A DNA stretch of 64,000 nt, taken from NORP240 sp038134485. GTDB taxonomy: Bacteria > Pseudomonadota > Gammaproteobacteria > Pseudomonadales > Pseudohongiellaceae. Every line of letters begins with the position of its first letter. Within the stretch, counting starts at the first letter, position 1. The position numbers and the translations under genes are program-made. Under the pieces are notes generated by a model, which saw only the letters and a list, made by a program, of their open reading frames with translations, made no database searches and was not told the DNA's origin. The stretch covers positions 62,001 through 126,000 of the forward strand of contig JAYPVG010000005.1 in assembly GCA_038134485.1 (NCBI GenBank). The letters are read 5' to 3'. Positions 1 through 8,731 of the stretch are shown in pieces.

Positions 1-233
1 ACGTGCGGGGCACGAAGGAAAAGCCTTCACCTCCTCGAGATAAACTCACAGTGTCTTACACGGTCTGGCGCGGACCGGCCACCATTACCTCCGAGCCGCT
101 TTTTTCCGAAGTAACCAATGGCAGTGCTACGACCGAAATTATCTTCACCGAGCCCGGCGAATACCAACTGCAAGTCCGAGCGTTTGACGGCGGCAAATCG
201 ACTTATGAGTTCATAAGCGTGAATGTTCAGTAA
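1..233 (+). CDS. C-terminal end of a secreted-type protein with an Ig/PKD-like domain (partial)
   Basis: A reading frame that is already open at the left edge runs in frame with base 3 to a TAA at 231-233, giving about 77 residues. The end of the protein (GEYQLQVRAFDGG, then a short beta-type tail ending SVNVQ) looks like the last strands of an immunoglobulin-like or PKD-like beta-sandwich, which are common at the C-terminus of exported proteins of marine gammaproteobacteria. The catalytic or main part lies outside the window, so no function can be given. A hairpin and a terminator follow it. Confidence 0.6.
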   Translation, partial: VRGTKEKPSPPRDKLTVSYTVWRGPATITSEPLFSEVTNGSATTEIIFTEPGEYQLQVRAFDGGKSTYEFISVNVQ

Positions 234-250
234 CTCAAACATTGGTTGAA

Positions 251-287
251 CCGGGTTAGCAGAGTGAATCCTGCTCTGTTAGCCCGG
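251..287. repeat. long hairpin downstream of the first gene
   Basis: The arms CCGGGTTAGCAGAG (251-264) and CTCTGTTAGCCCGG (274-287) form a 14-bp stem with two G-U pairs and a 9-base loop. There is no U-tract after it, so it is more likely a 3'-end stabiliser or a stem acting together with the terminator about 15 bases further on. Confidence 0.6.
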
Positions 288-302
288 AAAGCCTTGCCTC
301 AT

Positions 303-325
303 AAGCTCAACTATCGAGCTTTTTC
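303..325 (+). terminator. short rho-independent terminator
   Basis: AAGCTC (303-308), a 7-base loop and GAGCTT (316-321) are followed by a run of T residues. It lies 70 bases after the stop of the first gene, in the right orientation to end its transcript. The stem is short (6 bp), so efficiency is uncertain. Confidence 0.5.
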
Positions 326-571
326 AAAATAACCTGACCCCCAGCTCAGCTTCTACTGGCTCTGCAAGTGCCGGTGCGGAACGCTTTTGACTCCCCAAGG
401 CGTCAGCGAAATACAGTGAACCACAAGAAATAATCTGCCTTTTGTCTCGGGCGGTAGACTCTTCATACTTCCCTCAGGATAATTGGCAGTAGCCAAACCC
501 GACCCGCTTTAGTCGGACTCAACCCGGGCGTATTGGCTCAACTACGACCTATTTCAATGACAGGAGAAACC

Positions 572-1039
572 ATGTGCGCTGGAGTTGGAAACCGGATAAT
601 AGTGCTTTCAGCTAGCCTGCTGACAGCCGTGATGTGGCTGGCAACGCCTCTCTCTGCTTACGCAGAGAATGGTCTTCGCAATGTGTTGGTTCAGTCACTA
701 CTGGATTTTAATGCCATCCTGATAACGGAAGTTGATGTTGTTTTCGTCTACGATGAAACTGCCGCAACCCGAATTCCTGCCACCAAGGGCGAGTGGTATG
801 CCCAGAAGTACGATCTGCTGAAGGACGATCCTGACGAGCTGGATGTCATCACCACCTCTATTCCCCAGGGGTTTGACTCTGCCAGTCTCAGCCTGCCTCA
901 AAATTCAAAAACGGCGGTGAAAATTTTTGCTGTGGGGTATCACGAGGCACAGGGCGTTGCCATTCACGATATGACGGCCATGGAGGGGGCACTTATTCAA
1001 ATAGACCCGTTCGGGATCCGAGTTTCCGGCTCCAACTGA
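572..1039 (+). CDS. exported hypothetical protein
   Basis: This encodes 155 residues and is not a family I recognise. The ATG at 572 is chosen because AGGAG sits 5 bases before it; upstream in-frame starts at 533 and 557 lack one. Residues 1 to about 32 form a signal peptide: a short polar start, a hydrophobic stretch (IIVLSASLLTAVMWLA) and a likely cleavage after Ala-Tyr-Ala. The mature part is acidic with no cysteines and has alternating hydrophobic segments (DVVFVYDETAAT, KTAVKIFAVGYHEA) that suggest a small beta-rich periplasmic domain. It is convergent with the tricarboxylate operon that follows and is probably transcribed alone. Confidence 0.6.
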   Translation: MCAGVGNRIIVLSASLLTAVMWLATPLSAYAENGLRNVLVQSLLDFNAILITEVDVVFVYDETAATRIPATKGEWYAQKYDLLKDDPDELDVITTSIPQGFDSASLSLPQNSKTAVKIFAVGYHEAQGVAIHDMTAMEGALIQIDPFGIRVSGSN

Positions 1040-1048
1040 GCCTGGTTC

Positions 1049-2110
1049 TCACTGCAACAGGTGGGAGTACTCGGTATACAGTTCAAAATTTTCCCGCATC
1101 AGCTCCATGGAGGCCTCCGGTCCAATCCAGCGACGGCCTATGGATGCGCGGTCCAGCATGTCCTGGAGGCGAACATTGGACATCGCCTGTGAAAGAGCCC
1201 GCTGCAGTACTTCAAATCGCTCCGGATACTGCTGCCTGAACACTTCAGAAGTAGCGTAGCCACGAATCGATCCCGGCAAGACCGGCACCCTGGTGCCGAG
1301 TGGCTCCAGCAGATGGTTCAACGGAGGCACTTGCCAGATTTCATTTGCGACATCGTTATTTACCGCCAGTGGCTTGAGATATTCGGCTATGCCTTCGCAG
1401 CCTCGGGCGCTGATGATAATGAAATCCACCACGCCGCCAGCGACGGCCGCGCGGGCCAGGCCGCCGCTGTTGTAAGCCACCAGGTTCAGGTTTTCGAGAG
1501 GAATACCGTTGGCCTCGAGTAACAGGTTAGCAGTGAGATGGCCGGCTGATCCTTTTACTACGGCGCCACGCACAGCCTTGGGCCTGGTTCGAATGGCTTC
1601 CAGTAACTCCTCCAGATCTCTGTAGGGCGCTTTGTGGTAGAGCGCGATGAGATCTTCGTCAAACCATTGAAAATTCAGGTAAGCGAAATCGTCGATGCCG
1701 TATTCGGCACTGCCATTGAGTACGGTATTGATCAGGTACGGAGAGAACCCGGAGGCGAACAGGGTATACCCATCATCGGGTCTGGACAGAAAGTAGTTCG
1801 CACCAATCAGAGTCCCGGCGCCCGGCCGGTTGATTACATTAACAGGTTGACCCAGTTCGTCAGCGAGAAAATTGGACATGGTCCGCGTCATTCGGTCGGC
1901 ACTTCCTCCAACCCCAAAAGGTACAACGATAGTCACCGGGCGATCAGGAAAGGGCTGATCCTGCGCGACGGCCTGATTGAGCCCGATGCAAAGACATAAC
2001 AGCAGCCCGCCAGTTCGGAGGCTGAGAAGATTGTTCAATCGGAAGCAGAATGCACCTGGCCTGTCAGACAACACTTTTCGCTGATCCTTATATCCGAGGT
2101 AACCGATCAC
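1049..2110 (-). CDS. tctC: TctC/Bug-family tricarboxylate-binding periplasmic protein
   Basis: This is the solute-binding subunit of a tripartite tricarboxylate transporter. About 353 residues; after a hydrophobic signal segment ending AVAQ the mature protein begins with the family signature (PFPDRPVTIVVPFGVGG, then NRPGAGTLIGANY). It captures a carboxylate in the periplasm and hands it to TctA/TctB. The reading frame starts with GTG at 2110, one base after the tcuB stop; a GTG at 2074 with AAGGA upstream is an equally good start. It is the last gene of the operon, separated from tctA and tctB by tcuA and tcuB, whereas tctC usually sits directly beside tctB. Confidence 0.88.
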   Translation of the reverse strand: MIGYLGYKDQRKVLSDRPGAFCFRLNNLLSLRTGGLLLCLCIGLNQAVAQDQPFPDRPVTIVVPFGVGGSADRMTRTMSNFLADELGQPVNVINRPGAGTLIGANYFLSRPDDGYTLFASGFSPYLINTVLNGSAEYGIDDFAYLNFQWFDEDLIALYHKAPYRDLEELLEAIRTRPKAVRGAVVKGSAGHLTANLLLEANGIPLENLNLVAYNSGGLARAAVAGGVVDFIIISARGCEGIAEYLKPLAVNNDVANEIWQVPPLNHLLEPLGTRVPVLPGSIRGYATSEVFRQQYPERFEVLQRALSQAMSNVRLQDMLDRASIGRRWIGPEASMELMRENFELYTEYSHLLQ

Positions 2111-2111
2111 T

Positions 2112-3218
2112 CTATTGATTCTCCCCGTGGAACATCATCAACGCGGCAAACCGGTAAATTCCGTGAACAAACTTACCATAGGGCAAGGTGACGAAGAAGG
2201 AAAATACTAGGCCAAGATGGAGAAGCAGGAGTACACCCATGGCGGCAGTCTCCCGCACTAGAAGCAATAGCAAACCGGTCAGACTGATAAGAAACAACAG
2301 TGCCAGAAAGGCGTAGTCCATTCCGTGTTGCTGAAGATTAAGCGGCCGCGGGTCGCTGCGCCGTTTGATCCAGACAAGCCCGGCAGGACCCACCAGCAGT
2401 CCCAGCCCACCGACAGTGCCGAGCACGACTGGCACACTAAAATAGGGAAACGGCGAGAGCTGTCCCAACGCGTATTCATAGAACGTTGCGCTGCAGGTTG
2501 CGGCAAAACAGAGTAAAAATCCCCACATGGTCAGCTGGTGAAATATCCGCCGGTGATTGCTGAACGATTCATCGGCCGTGTTGCAGCCCGCACCGTGGCC
2601 GCCGCCCAGATACCGCAAAGTAGACGCACTCTTGATGGCCTGCCAAAGGGAGGCCGGGGATGGTCTCCGGGCACCAATTGAAGCCCGCCAGAACTCCCTC
2701 AGACCCATAGCCATCGACAGCATGGCAAAAAGAAAAATTGAGCCCGCAGTAATTACAATTAATTCGTGGCTGACAATCTCATAAAATGCACCGGGGGAGA
2801 GTTGTCGCGACAGCAGCACTTCGCGATTGATCACTGTGGAGCCAAGTAACATGGTCAGAGTTAAAGACAGGGCGATTGCCAGCGACACCACGAGCCCATT
2901 TCTCTGAAACAAAGAGCCCATGAAACTGGGCCAGGCATAACGCTGATAGCTGTCCTGCCGCTGACGGCTGAAAGCAAGAGGGGCGTTAATACTAAACTGG
3001 TGCGGCGGAACGTACTGGCAGGCGTGATAACAGGCCGTACAGTTATGACAGAGATTGGCCAGGTAGTCGAGCTCTGACCACTCTATCTCGCGGCGGAGAG
3101 AGAGTGCCTGAAATGTCGCGCAAAATCCCTCGCAATAGCGACAGGCATTACAGATTTCCAGCACCCGCTTGAGTTCTGCAGCATTCTCATTGCGGGCGTC
3201 TGTAGCAATCATGTTCAT
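2112..3218 (-). CDS. tcuB: TcuB-like tricarballylate oxidation membrane iron-sulfur protein
   Basis: This is a partner of TcuA: in Salmonella, TcuB re-oxidises the FADH2 of the dehydrogenase and passes electrons to the membrane. It has 368 residues (the family is near 380). The N-terminus carries two four-cysteine clusters (C23, C26, C29, C33 and C57, C60, C63, C67) typical of 4Fe-4S ferredoxin domains, followed by about six hydrophobic helices with histidines. The ATG at 3218 is chosen because it overlaps the tcuA stop as ATGA, a sign of translational coupling; the open frame extends further upstream inside tcuA but is unlikely to be used. Confidence 0.88.
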   Translation of the reverse strand: MNMIATDARNENAAELKRVLEICNACRYCEGFCATFQALSLRREIEWSELDYLANLCHNCTACYHACQYVPPHQFSINAPLAFSRQRQDSYQRYAWPSFMGSLFQRNGLVVSLAIALSLTLTMLLGSTVINREVLLSRQLSPGAFYEIVSHELIVITAGSIFLFAMLSMAMGLREFWRASIGARRPSPASLWQAIKSASTLRYLGGGHGAGCNTADESFSNHRRIFHQLTMWGFLLCFAATCSATFYEYALGQLSPFPYFSVPVVLGTVGGLGLLVGPAGLVWIKRRSDPRPLNLQQHGMDYAFLALLFLISLTGLLLLLVRETAAMGVLLLLHLGLVFSFFVTLPYGKFVHGIYRFAALMMFHGENQ

Positions 3219-4600
3219 AGTTGCTGCACCGCCGCCATGCCGGCGGTCCTGCCGAAGACTCCGCCGATACTCATCCCCATCCCCGCACAATACCCCTGCC
3301 CGAGGATATTTCCCGCCATAATTTCTCCGGCCGCAAAGACGTTCTCGCAAGCCACCCCGTCGGCCCTAATGACCCTTGCCTGAGCATCCACTGCCACCCC
3401 GAGATAGGTAAAAGTGATTCCGGGACGCAGCGGATAGGCATAGAACGGCGGTGAATCAATAACTCGCGCCCAATGAGATTTAGGCGGCTGCAGTTCCTCA
3501 GTATGACAGTCATCCAAATTGTTCTGATCAAATTGCCCACCAACTATAGATTCATTGAAGCGGCGGATTGTAGCCGAAAGTTTCTCTCCGTCCAGCTCGA
3601 GTCGGAGTGCCAGCTCGGCTATGGAATCTGCCCTGATGGCTGGGAAAACTGAGGGCATAAATTTGTCGATGCTCCTGGAATCAATAATTGAGTAAGCAAT
3701 CTGATCGGGCTGTTCCGCCACCAGCCGGCCCCATATTGCGTAGCGCCTGGGCCAGAAATCTTCCCCCTCGTCGTAAAAACGCTCTGCGTTTTTGTTGACC
3801 ACAATACCAAACGGGACACTATCCAGCCGGCTGACAATCCCGCCATCGAATTTCGGTGCCCGGGCATCGATGGCCACCGCATGGCACTGGTCGGCGCTGC
3901 CCACTGACTTCATGCCATGGCGCAATAGCTCTTTCAGCATGCGACCCTGAGCGTAAGGAGTACCCCGGATAATAAAGTTGTCCGCCCTTTCTCCCCATAC
4001 TTCCCTGAGCCAGGCGGTATTGGCCTGAAACCCGCCACTGGCGGTCACCAGGGCCTGCGCTTTCACCTCGAGTTCATCATCACTTCCATGAATCAATGCG
4101 GATTGAAACCGACCATTCTCTATGACCAGGGATTGGGCCTCGGCACTGTATTCAATTACGACGCCAAGTCGTTCAGCAGCCAGGTAGAGCGCATTAACCA
4201 GCGCCTTGCCGCCGCCAAGGAAAAATGCATTGGTTCGGGATAGATTCAGGGTTCCGCTTAACGCCGGTTGAAAGTGGACACCGTGGTTCTCGAGCCATGT
4301 AACCAGCGAACCGCTGTTTCTGATGGTAAGTCGCGCCAGTGCTTCGTCGGTTTTTCCTCTGGTGACACGCACAATGTCCTGCCAATATTCTTCCTCTGAA
4401 TAAGAATCCGATAATGTCGCAAGGGGCCCTTGATGCATGGCGCGAAGATTGCGGGTGTGACGAGAATTGCCGCCCCGCATGTTCCGATCCGCGTGTTCAA
4501 CCAGCATGACACGCGCGCCTGCTTCGCGCGCAGTGATAGCGGCGCAGAGGCCGGCATTGCCGCCACCGATTACCAGTACATCGGTTTCCTTACTGATCAA
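3215..4600 (-). CDS. tcuA: TcuA-like FAD-dependent tricarballylate dehydrogenase
   Basis: This is a flavoprotein of the fumarate reductase/succinate dehydrogenase family, 461 residues (Salmonella TcuA is about 467). The N-terminus has the FAD-binding GGGNAG motif at residues 12-17 and the RGGNSRHTRN segment typical of TcuA; the C-terminus has the second FAD-binding region (GMGMSIGGVFGRTAG). In Salmonella, TcuA oxidises tricarballylate to cis-aconitate. It lies between tctA (95-base gap) and tcuB (4-base overlap). The MFS transporter TcuC and the regulator TcuR of enteric bacteria are missing; a TctABC system appears to take the transport role. The exact substrate is inferred. Confidence 0.87.
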   Translation of the reverse strand: MISKETDVLVIGGGNAGLCAAITAREAGARVMLVEHADRNMRGGNSRHTRNLRAMHQGPLATLSDSYSEEEYWQDIVRVTRGKTDEALARLTIRNSGSLVTWLENHGVHFQPALSGTLNLSRTNAFFLGGGKALVNALYLAAERLGVVIEYSAEAQSLVIENGRFQSALIHGSDDELEVKAQALVTASGGFQANTAWLREVWGERADNFIIRGTPYAQGRMLKELLRHGMKSVGSADQCHAVAIDARAPKFDGGIVSRLDSVPFGIVVNKNAERFYDEGEDFWPRRYAIWGRLVAEQPDQIAYSIIDSRSIDKFMPSVFPAIRADSIAELALRLELDGEKLSATIRRFNESIVGGQFDQNNLDDCHTEELQPPKSHWARVIDSPPFYAYPLRPGITFTYLGVAVDAQARVIRADGVACENVFAAGEIMAGNILGQGYCAGMGMSIGGVFGRTAGMAAVQQL

Positions 4601-4695
4601 GCTGCAGGTTCCATTAACCAGGGTTCAATAAATAAGTCACGGCTGATTATAGCGAGTTGCCGGTATCTGTTCGCTCTATTGCTCGATCATCCAGA

Positions 4696-6198
4696 CTAGC
4701 TGCTGCCTGCCAGGCGACGCAGGTAAGCAATAAGACGGCCGCCAAACAGCGACAGGAACAGCAACAGCAGAAAAGTCATTGCCACCGGACGTTGCAGCAA
4801 ATAACTGAACTGCCCGCCACTGATCTGGTGGGTATAAATCATCATTTCATCCGCCATACCACCCAGCAGCAAACCAATTACACAGGCTGGAATCGAATAG
4901 TCATAGCGCTTGAATACCAGCCCCAGAAGAGCGAACGACATCAACGTTATGGGACCCGACAGGCTTCCAGCCAGTCCGTAGGAACCAAAAACCGACAGCG
5001 CCAGCACCGAGGGTATCAGGTAGCGCATTGGCACCCGCACTACATTGGCCAGTAACGGAATAAAAAGCAAACCGAGGCCGATGAGAAGAAAGGCCTGGCC
5101 GAAATTAGCTAGAATTATCGCGTAAACTATATCGGACTGTTCACGAATAAAAACCGGTCCGCCGGTAATATTGTGCATGGTGAACGCTGCCAGCATAACC
5201 GCAGTCGCCCCTCCGCCCGGAATGCCCAGGGCTAGTAGGGTAGCCAGCGAGCCGGCTTCCGAGGTGCTGTTGGCGGACTCCGAGGCGACAATGCCGGCAG
5301 GATTGCCGGTGCCGAAACTTTCCGGATCGCGAGAACGGCGTTTGGTCTCGACGTAGGAAAGCAGATTGGCAATCGATGAGCCGACGCCCGGAATAGCGCC
5401 AACGATCACACCAATAAGGCTTCCACGTCCCATTACGCCAGCGAAGCGGAATGTACTTCGAAAGCCAGACAAAATTTCCGGCAGACTGACTTTGCGCGCC
5501 TCATCGTCCTCCACCAGGTAACGCGCATTGACCAACCGGAACAATTCCGAAGCGGCGAACATACCCATCATGGCCGGGATCACCGGGATGCCGTCCAGTA
5601 GCGAATCAAGCCCGAGAGTACCGCGGGTCACCCCTGCCTCGCTGAAGCCAATGGTGCCAAGCAACAGCCCGAACAGTCCGGCAATTACGCCCCTGGATGG
5701 GCTATTACCTCCCAGGCTGGCGATTAAAGTGATACCCCAGAGTATCAAGGCGGACATCTCGGCCGGGCCGATCTTGAGTACCGCTTCCGACAGCACTCCG
5801 ATAAGCAGCAGCAAGATAGCGTAACCGATGATTACCCCCAGGCAAGATGCCCCCAGCGCCACGCCAAGGGCCTGGTTATGCCGGCCCTGGCGGGCCATAG
5901 GATAGCCGTCAAAAGTGGTCGAAATCGATGAAGAGGTGCCAGGTATATTCATTAAGATTGCAGGGATGCTGCCGCCAAAGGCGCCTCCCGTAAAAATCGC
6001 TGTCAGAAATAACATGGCCTGCATGAAATCCATATACAGTGTCACAGGCAGAAAAATTGCCATGGCAATGGAAATCTGCAGCCCGGGGATAGCTCCAAAC
6101 GTCAGACCAATCAGAATGCCCGGCACCACAACGACCCACGGGCTAAAACTGGAGAACAACAGCGCAAATCCGGCGAGAATGGCATTCGGATCAAACAT
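4696..6198 (-). CDS. tctA: TctA-family large membrane subunit of a tripartite tricarboxylate transporter
   Basis: 500 residues, about twelve hydrophobic helices. The family signature appears near the N-terminus (GLTFGAIPGLQ) and again in the second half (GAIPGVGSSIANLL), reflecting the internal duplication of TctA proteins. It imports tri- or dicarboxylates with the ion gradient, together with TctB and the binding protein TctC. The start lies 3 bases after the tctB stop, so the two are surely co-transcribed. Confidence 0.93.
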   Translation of the reverse strand: MFDPNAILAGFALLFSSFSPWVVVVPGILIGLTFGAIPGLQISIAMAIFLPVTLYMDFMQAMLFLTAIFTGGAFGGSIPAILMNIPGTSSSISTTFDGYPMARQGRHNQALGVALGASCLGVIIGYAILLLLIGVLSEAVLKIGPAEMSALILWGITLIASLGGNSPSRGVIAGLFGLLLGTIGFSEAGVTRGTLGLDSLLDGIPVIPAMMGMFAASELFRLVNARYLVEDDEARKVSLPEILSGFRSTFRFAGVMGRGSLIGVIVGAIPGVGSSIANLLSYVETKRRSRDPESFGTGNPAGIVASESANSTSEAGSLATLLALGIPGGGATAVMLAAFTMHNITGGPVFIREQSDIVYAIILANFGQAFLLIGLGLLFIPLLANVVRVPMRYLIPSVLALSVFGSYGLAGSLSGPITLMSFALLGLVFKRYDYSIPACVIGLLLGGMADEMMIYTHQISGGQFSYLLQRPVAMTFLLLLFLSLFGGRLIAYLRRLAGSS

Positions 6199-6200
6199 GA

Positions 6201-6671
6201 TCAGTTGCCACCCGGCAGCAGTAACAAGGGCATGGGGTAAGGCAACATAAAAGAAAAGAAAAGCGCACTGCAGAAGGCGAAGGCAAGGCTATATCCCAGC
6301 ACCCACCACCATATCTTCTCTCCGGCCAGCTGCAGAAACAGCCCAACAAATGCGAAAGTACCAACATCAAATCCCAGCCACGGCAGTGACAACACATAGC
6401 CTGCAAACAGGAGCACCGTCGGCATTATTGAAGGTTCAGCGTCCCCGCTCTGCCTTTCCGTCGGCAGATCAGGACCCGGCGATGCGAAGATCAATTCCCG
6501 TAAAAAAGTCGTCAGGCACAGCAGCAGAATGATAATCGCCAGAGGTAACACAAAAATCAGATTATAAATTTCCGTGGAAGCTTGCCAGGTATCCCATAAA
6601 TACCAGCCGGTGGACAGGAAAAGGACCAGCAGGATTCCGAGATCGGCAAGTTGATTTTTAGTCAGTTTCAT
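6201..6671 (-). CDS. tctB: TctB-family small membrane subunit of a tripartite tricarboxylate transporter
   Basis: 156 residues with four predicted membrane helices, including LGILLVLFLSTGWYLWDT and LIFVLPLAIIILLLCLTTFL, which fits the usual size and topology of TctB. TctB sequences are poorly conserved, so the call leans on size, topology and its position directly before tctA. It follows the TauE-like gene with a 51-base gap. Confidence 0.82.
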   Translation of the reverse strand: MKLTKNQLADLGILLVLFLSTGWYLWDTWQASTEIYNLIFVLPLAIIILLLCLTTFLRELIFASPGPDLPTERQSGDAEPSIMPTVLLFAGYVLSLPWLGFDVGTFAFVGLFLQLAGEKIWWWVLGYSLAFAFCSALFFSFMLPYPMPLLLLPGGN

Positions 6672-6722
6672 CAGACTGTTATTGTTGTTTGTTGTGGGAG
6701 CAAAGTAGGAAGCTAGTATGCC

Positions 6723-7472
6723 TCAGACAACGGCCAAATAGAAAAAGTTAACTATCAGGCAAAGGGTAAGAAGGTCGACTATTTTTCCGTGACTGCTGTC
6801 AGTCATGTTCCTGAGCAACCTACTGCCCGCCCAGTTTCCGGGAATGGTGATAATCCCAAGCGCCAATCCCATGACAACCAGCTCCTGATTAAGCAGTGCA
6901 GTGGAACCAAAAACCAGAGTTTTTACCAGGTTCATAGCCAGCGTCACGGTAGCCAGAGTGCCGGCAAAGCTGAGACGGTCCATGCCGGTTCCCAGCAGAA
7001 ACGGTGCGAGGAAAAACCCCGGACCAACTACGTTGCCTGCCAGCATCCCCCAAACTGCGCTGGCAACCGCCAGCAGCGCCGGCCCGGTTCGGAATTCATG
7101 CCGCCTGGCCCAGTACTTGATGGGAAATGATGCCGATAGAAACAGAGCGAACACGATGGCCACGGTGGTTGGATCAAGCCGGGTAAAAACCAATGCGCCC
7201 ACAATAGTTGTCGGCAATCCGAAAAGCAGAACTGTTCGGGCCGTGGCCCACTGTGTGTTCTGTCGATAAATAATTACCCGCGAGAAGTGGCTGACTACCA
7301 GCGCGCAGGTCATCACTGGAATCGCTGTTTTAATGCCCAACAGGTGAGAGAGGATGGCCGTCATCACTACGCCGCCTGCCATACCGGTAGCGCCGTGCAA
7401 GACACCGGTAAAAAAAGCACTCAGACCAATTATCAAGAGAAGGCTCAGAGAATAGTCGCCAACTTCAGCCAC
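6723..7472 (-). CDS. TauE/SafE-family membrane permease (putative anion exporter)
   Basis: 249 residues from a GTG at 7472, with GGAG about ten bases upstream; the open frame extends 49 codons further but that part is arginine-rich, non-hydrophobic and overlaps the preceding gene. Seven or eight hydrophobic helices start with LLLIIGLSAFFTGVLHGATG, the usual glycine-rich opening of the TauE/SafE family. Characterised members export sulfite or sulfoacetate or import anions; most are uncharacterised. Its place in a carboxylate operon suggests movement of a product or counter-anion, but the sequence does not show the substrate. Confidence 0.8.
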   Translation of the reverse strand: MAEVGDYSLSLLLIIGLSAFFTGVLHGATGMAGGVVMTAILSHLLGIKTAIPVMTCALVVSHFSRVIIYRQNTQWATARTVLLFGLPTTIVGALVFTRLDPTTVAIVFALFLSASFPIKYWARRHEFRTGPALLAVASAVWGMLAGNVVGPGFFLAPFLLGTGMDRLSFAGTLATVTLAMNLVKTLVFGSTALLNQELVVMGLALGIITIPGNWAGSRLLRNMTDSSHGKIVDLLTLCLIVNFFYLAVV

Positions 7473-7536
7473 AGAATCTTGTCTCCGTATAGCTGACTGC
7501 TTGCGCCAACCTGGGCGCTGCCGCGACCCGTGCCAC

Positions 7537-8379
7537 TCAACGATTCCTTTCCATGACAACAGGTTCCAGGCCCTGTCCCTGGATAACCGGCGCCACGGCC
7601 GCGGAGGCGAGGTAATCAATCAACTGACGGGCCTGATCGACATTATTGGCATTCCTGGTAATGGCCGCCGAGAACGTCGTCACCCGCTGCACCTCGTCGG
7701 GTAGCGGGCCGACAAACTCGATGCCTGCAATTGGCAGCAGTTCGCTGACCTGCTGAAAGCCGATTTCGACTTCGCCCCGAGCCACTACTGCGCCTACGCG
7801 TTCGCTGACTATACGACGGCTTTTCCCCTCGATGTCGGCCCAGACGCCCATGGCGGGCCACAACTCTCTCGACAGGTACGTACCACTGGCGCTGGCCGAA
7901 TATCCGATCGACGCCGCATTCAGCAGAACCTGCCTGAACTTGTTGGCAGTACTGATATCCGGCACTGGACTTCCTTCCCTCACGGCCATACCAATCTGAG
8001 AGAGCACGAGGTCGGTACGCGACTCGGGTACCGTGAAACCCTGCTCGGTGAGATTGTCCAGTGATGCCCTGGACAGAATGATCATGTCGAATAGTTCTCC
8101 CCGCGCCAATCGTTCGGGGATGGAATCAGCCGCGCCGCCGGATGATGCGCCGAATTCGGTTTCCAGAATAATACCGGACAGCTCTTCGAATCGAGGCGCC
8201 AGTTCATTATAGGCCGCGGTGAAACCTCCTGAAGTAATCACTCGCAATACATCTGCCGATTGCGCAGTTGGCTCCGTGCTATCTGGCTGACAGGCAAGCG
8301 GCAGGATTAGCAGCCCTGCCATGACCAGCGTTCGCGCCGTCGAACCCATTGAAGTAAGCAGTTTTTCAAATCGCTTCAT
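7537..8379 (-). CDS. ModA-like periplasmic substrate-binding lipoprotein
   Basis: 280 residues. The ATG at 8379 has AGGAG upstream and follows the cupin stop by one base. It begins with a lipoprotein signal peptide whose lipobox ends LPLAC, with the acylated cysteine at residue 30. The rest matches the type-II periplasmic binding fold of the molybdate/tungstate-binding (ModA) superfamily: LRVITSGGFTAAYNELAPRF near the start, LFDMIILSRASLDNL in the middle and GVVARGEVEIGFQQ-like segments later. No ABC permease or ATPase lies nearby, so it may act as a sensor or chaperone of an organic anion rather than in classical ABC import. Confidence 0.72.
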   Translation of the reverse strand: MKRFEKLLTSMGSTARTLVMAGLLILPLACQPDSTEPTAQSADVLRVITSGGFTAAYNELAPRFEELSGIILETEFGASSGGAADSIPERLARGELFDMIILSRASLDNLTEQGFTVPESRTDLVLSQIGMAVREGSPVPDISTANKFRQVLLNAASIGYSASASGTYLSRELWPAMGVWADIEGKSRRIVSERVGAVVARGEVEIGFQQVSELLPIAGIEFVGPLPDEVQRVTTFSAAITRNANNVDQARQLIDYLASAAVAPVIQGQGLEPVVMERNR

Positions 8380-8380
8380 C

Positions 8381-8725
8381 TCAATCTCCTGTCGGGTAGT
8401 GGATGGCAAGCCAGATGGTCTCGGTATCTGGCGTTGTCCACGCCACACGGTGTCGGATATGGGCCGGGAGATTCAGAAAATCACCGGGTTCCAGATGATA
8501 GTCTTTGTTACCTTCGTCTTTCTCCACTTGAATGATCGCCGCCCCTTGAAGCACAAGCACCCATTCACTGTGTGCCTGGTCGTACCAGAAGCGGTCGGGA
8601 GAAACATGCCCTTTTGAAACAATTCGCTCTACTTTCACCTGCCCGCTTTCCATCAAGCTTTCGAACGCCTCTGCTTGCAGATCAGCGGGAAGATTCACAA
8701 ATAAATTTCCGGATTCCCTGTTCAT
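8381..8725 (-). CDS. small single-domain cupin protein
   Basis: 114 residues forming one cupin barrel: motif 1 around FWYDQAHSEWVLVLQG and motif 2 around LEPGDFLNLPAHIRHRV, followed by the family's WLAIHY end. This widespread short cupin type has no assigned reaction. It keeps the histidines of motif 2 but not the classical HxH metal pair of motif 1. It lies 6 bases after prpE and one base before the lipoprotein gene, firmly inside the operon, so a role in sensing or converting the pathway's metabolite is possible. Confidence 0.75.
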   Translation of the reverse strand: MNRESGNLFVNLPADLQAEAFESLMESGQVKVERIVSKGHVSPDRFWYDQAHSEWVLVLQGAAIIQVEKDEGNKDYHLEPGDFLNLPAHIRHRVAWTTPDTETIWLAIHYPTGD

Positions 8726-8731
8726 CGGTGT

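Larger units (their letters stand above)
234..571. other. intergenic stretch of 338 bases
   Basis: Apart from the 14-bp hairpin and the short terminator listed separately, I see no gene, tRNA or clear sigma-70 promoter here. The last ten bases hold the AGGAG ribosome-binding site of the next gene (562-566). Confidence 0.5.

Noticed and set aside
8381..8725. Cupin gene as a DMSP lyase (with prpE for acrylate)
   Set aside because: The HxH metal pair and other residues of the cupin-type DMSP lyases are missing; the sequence looks like the common small cupin of unknown function.
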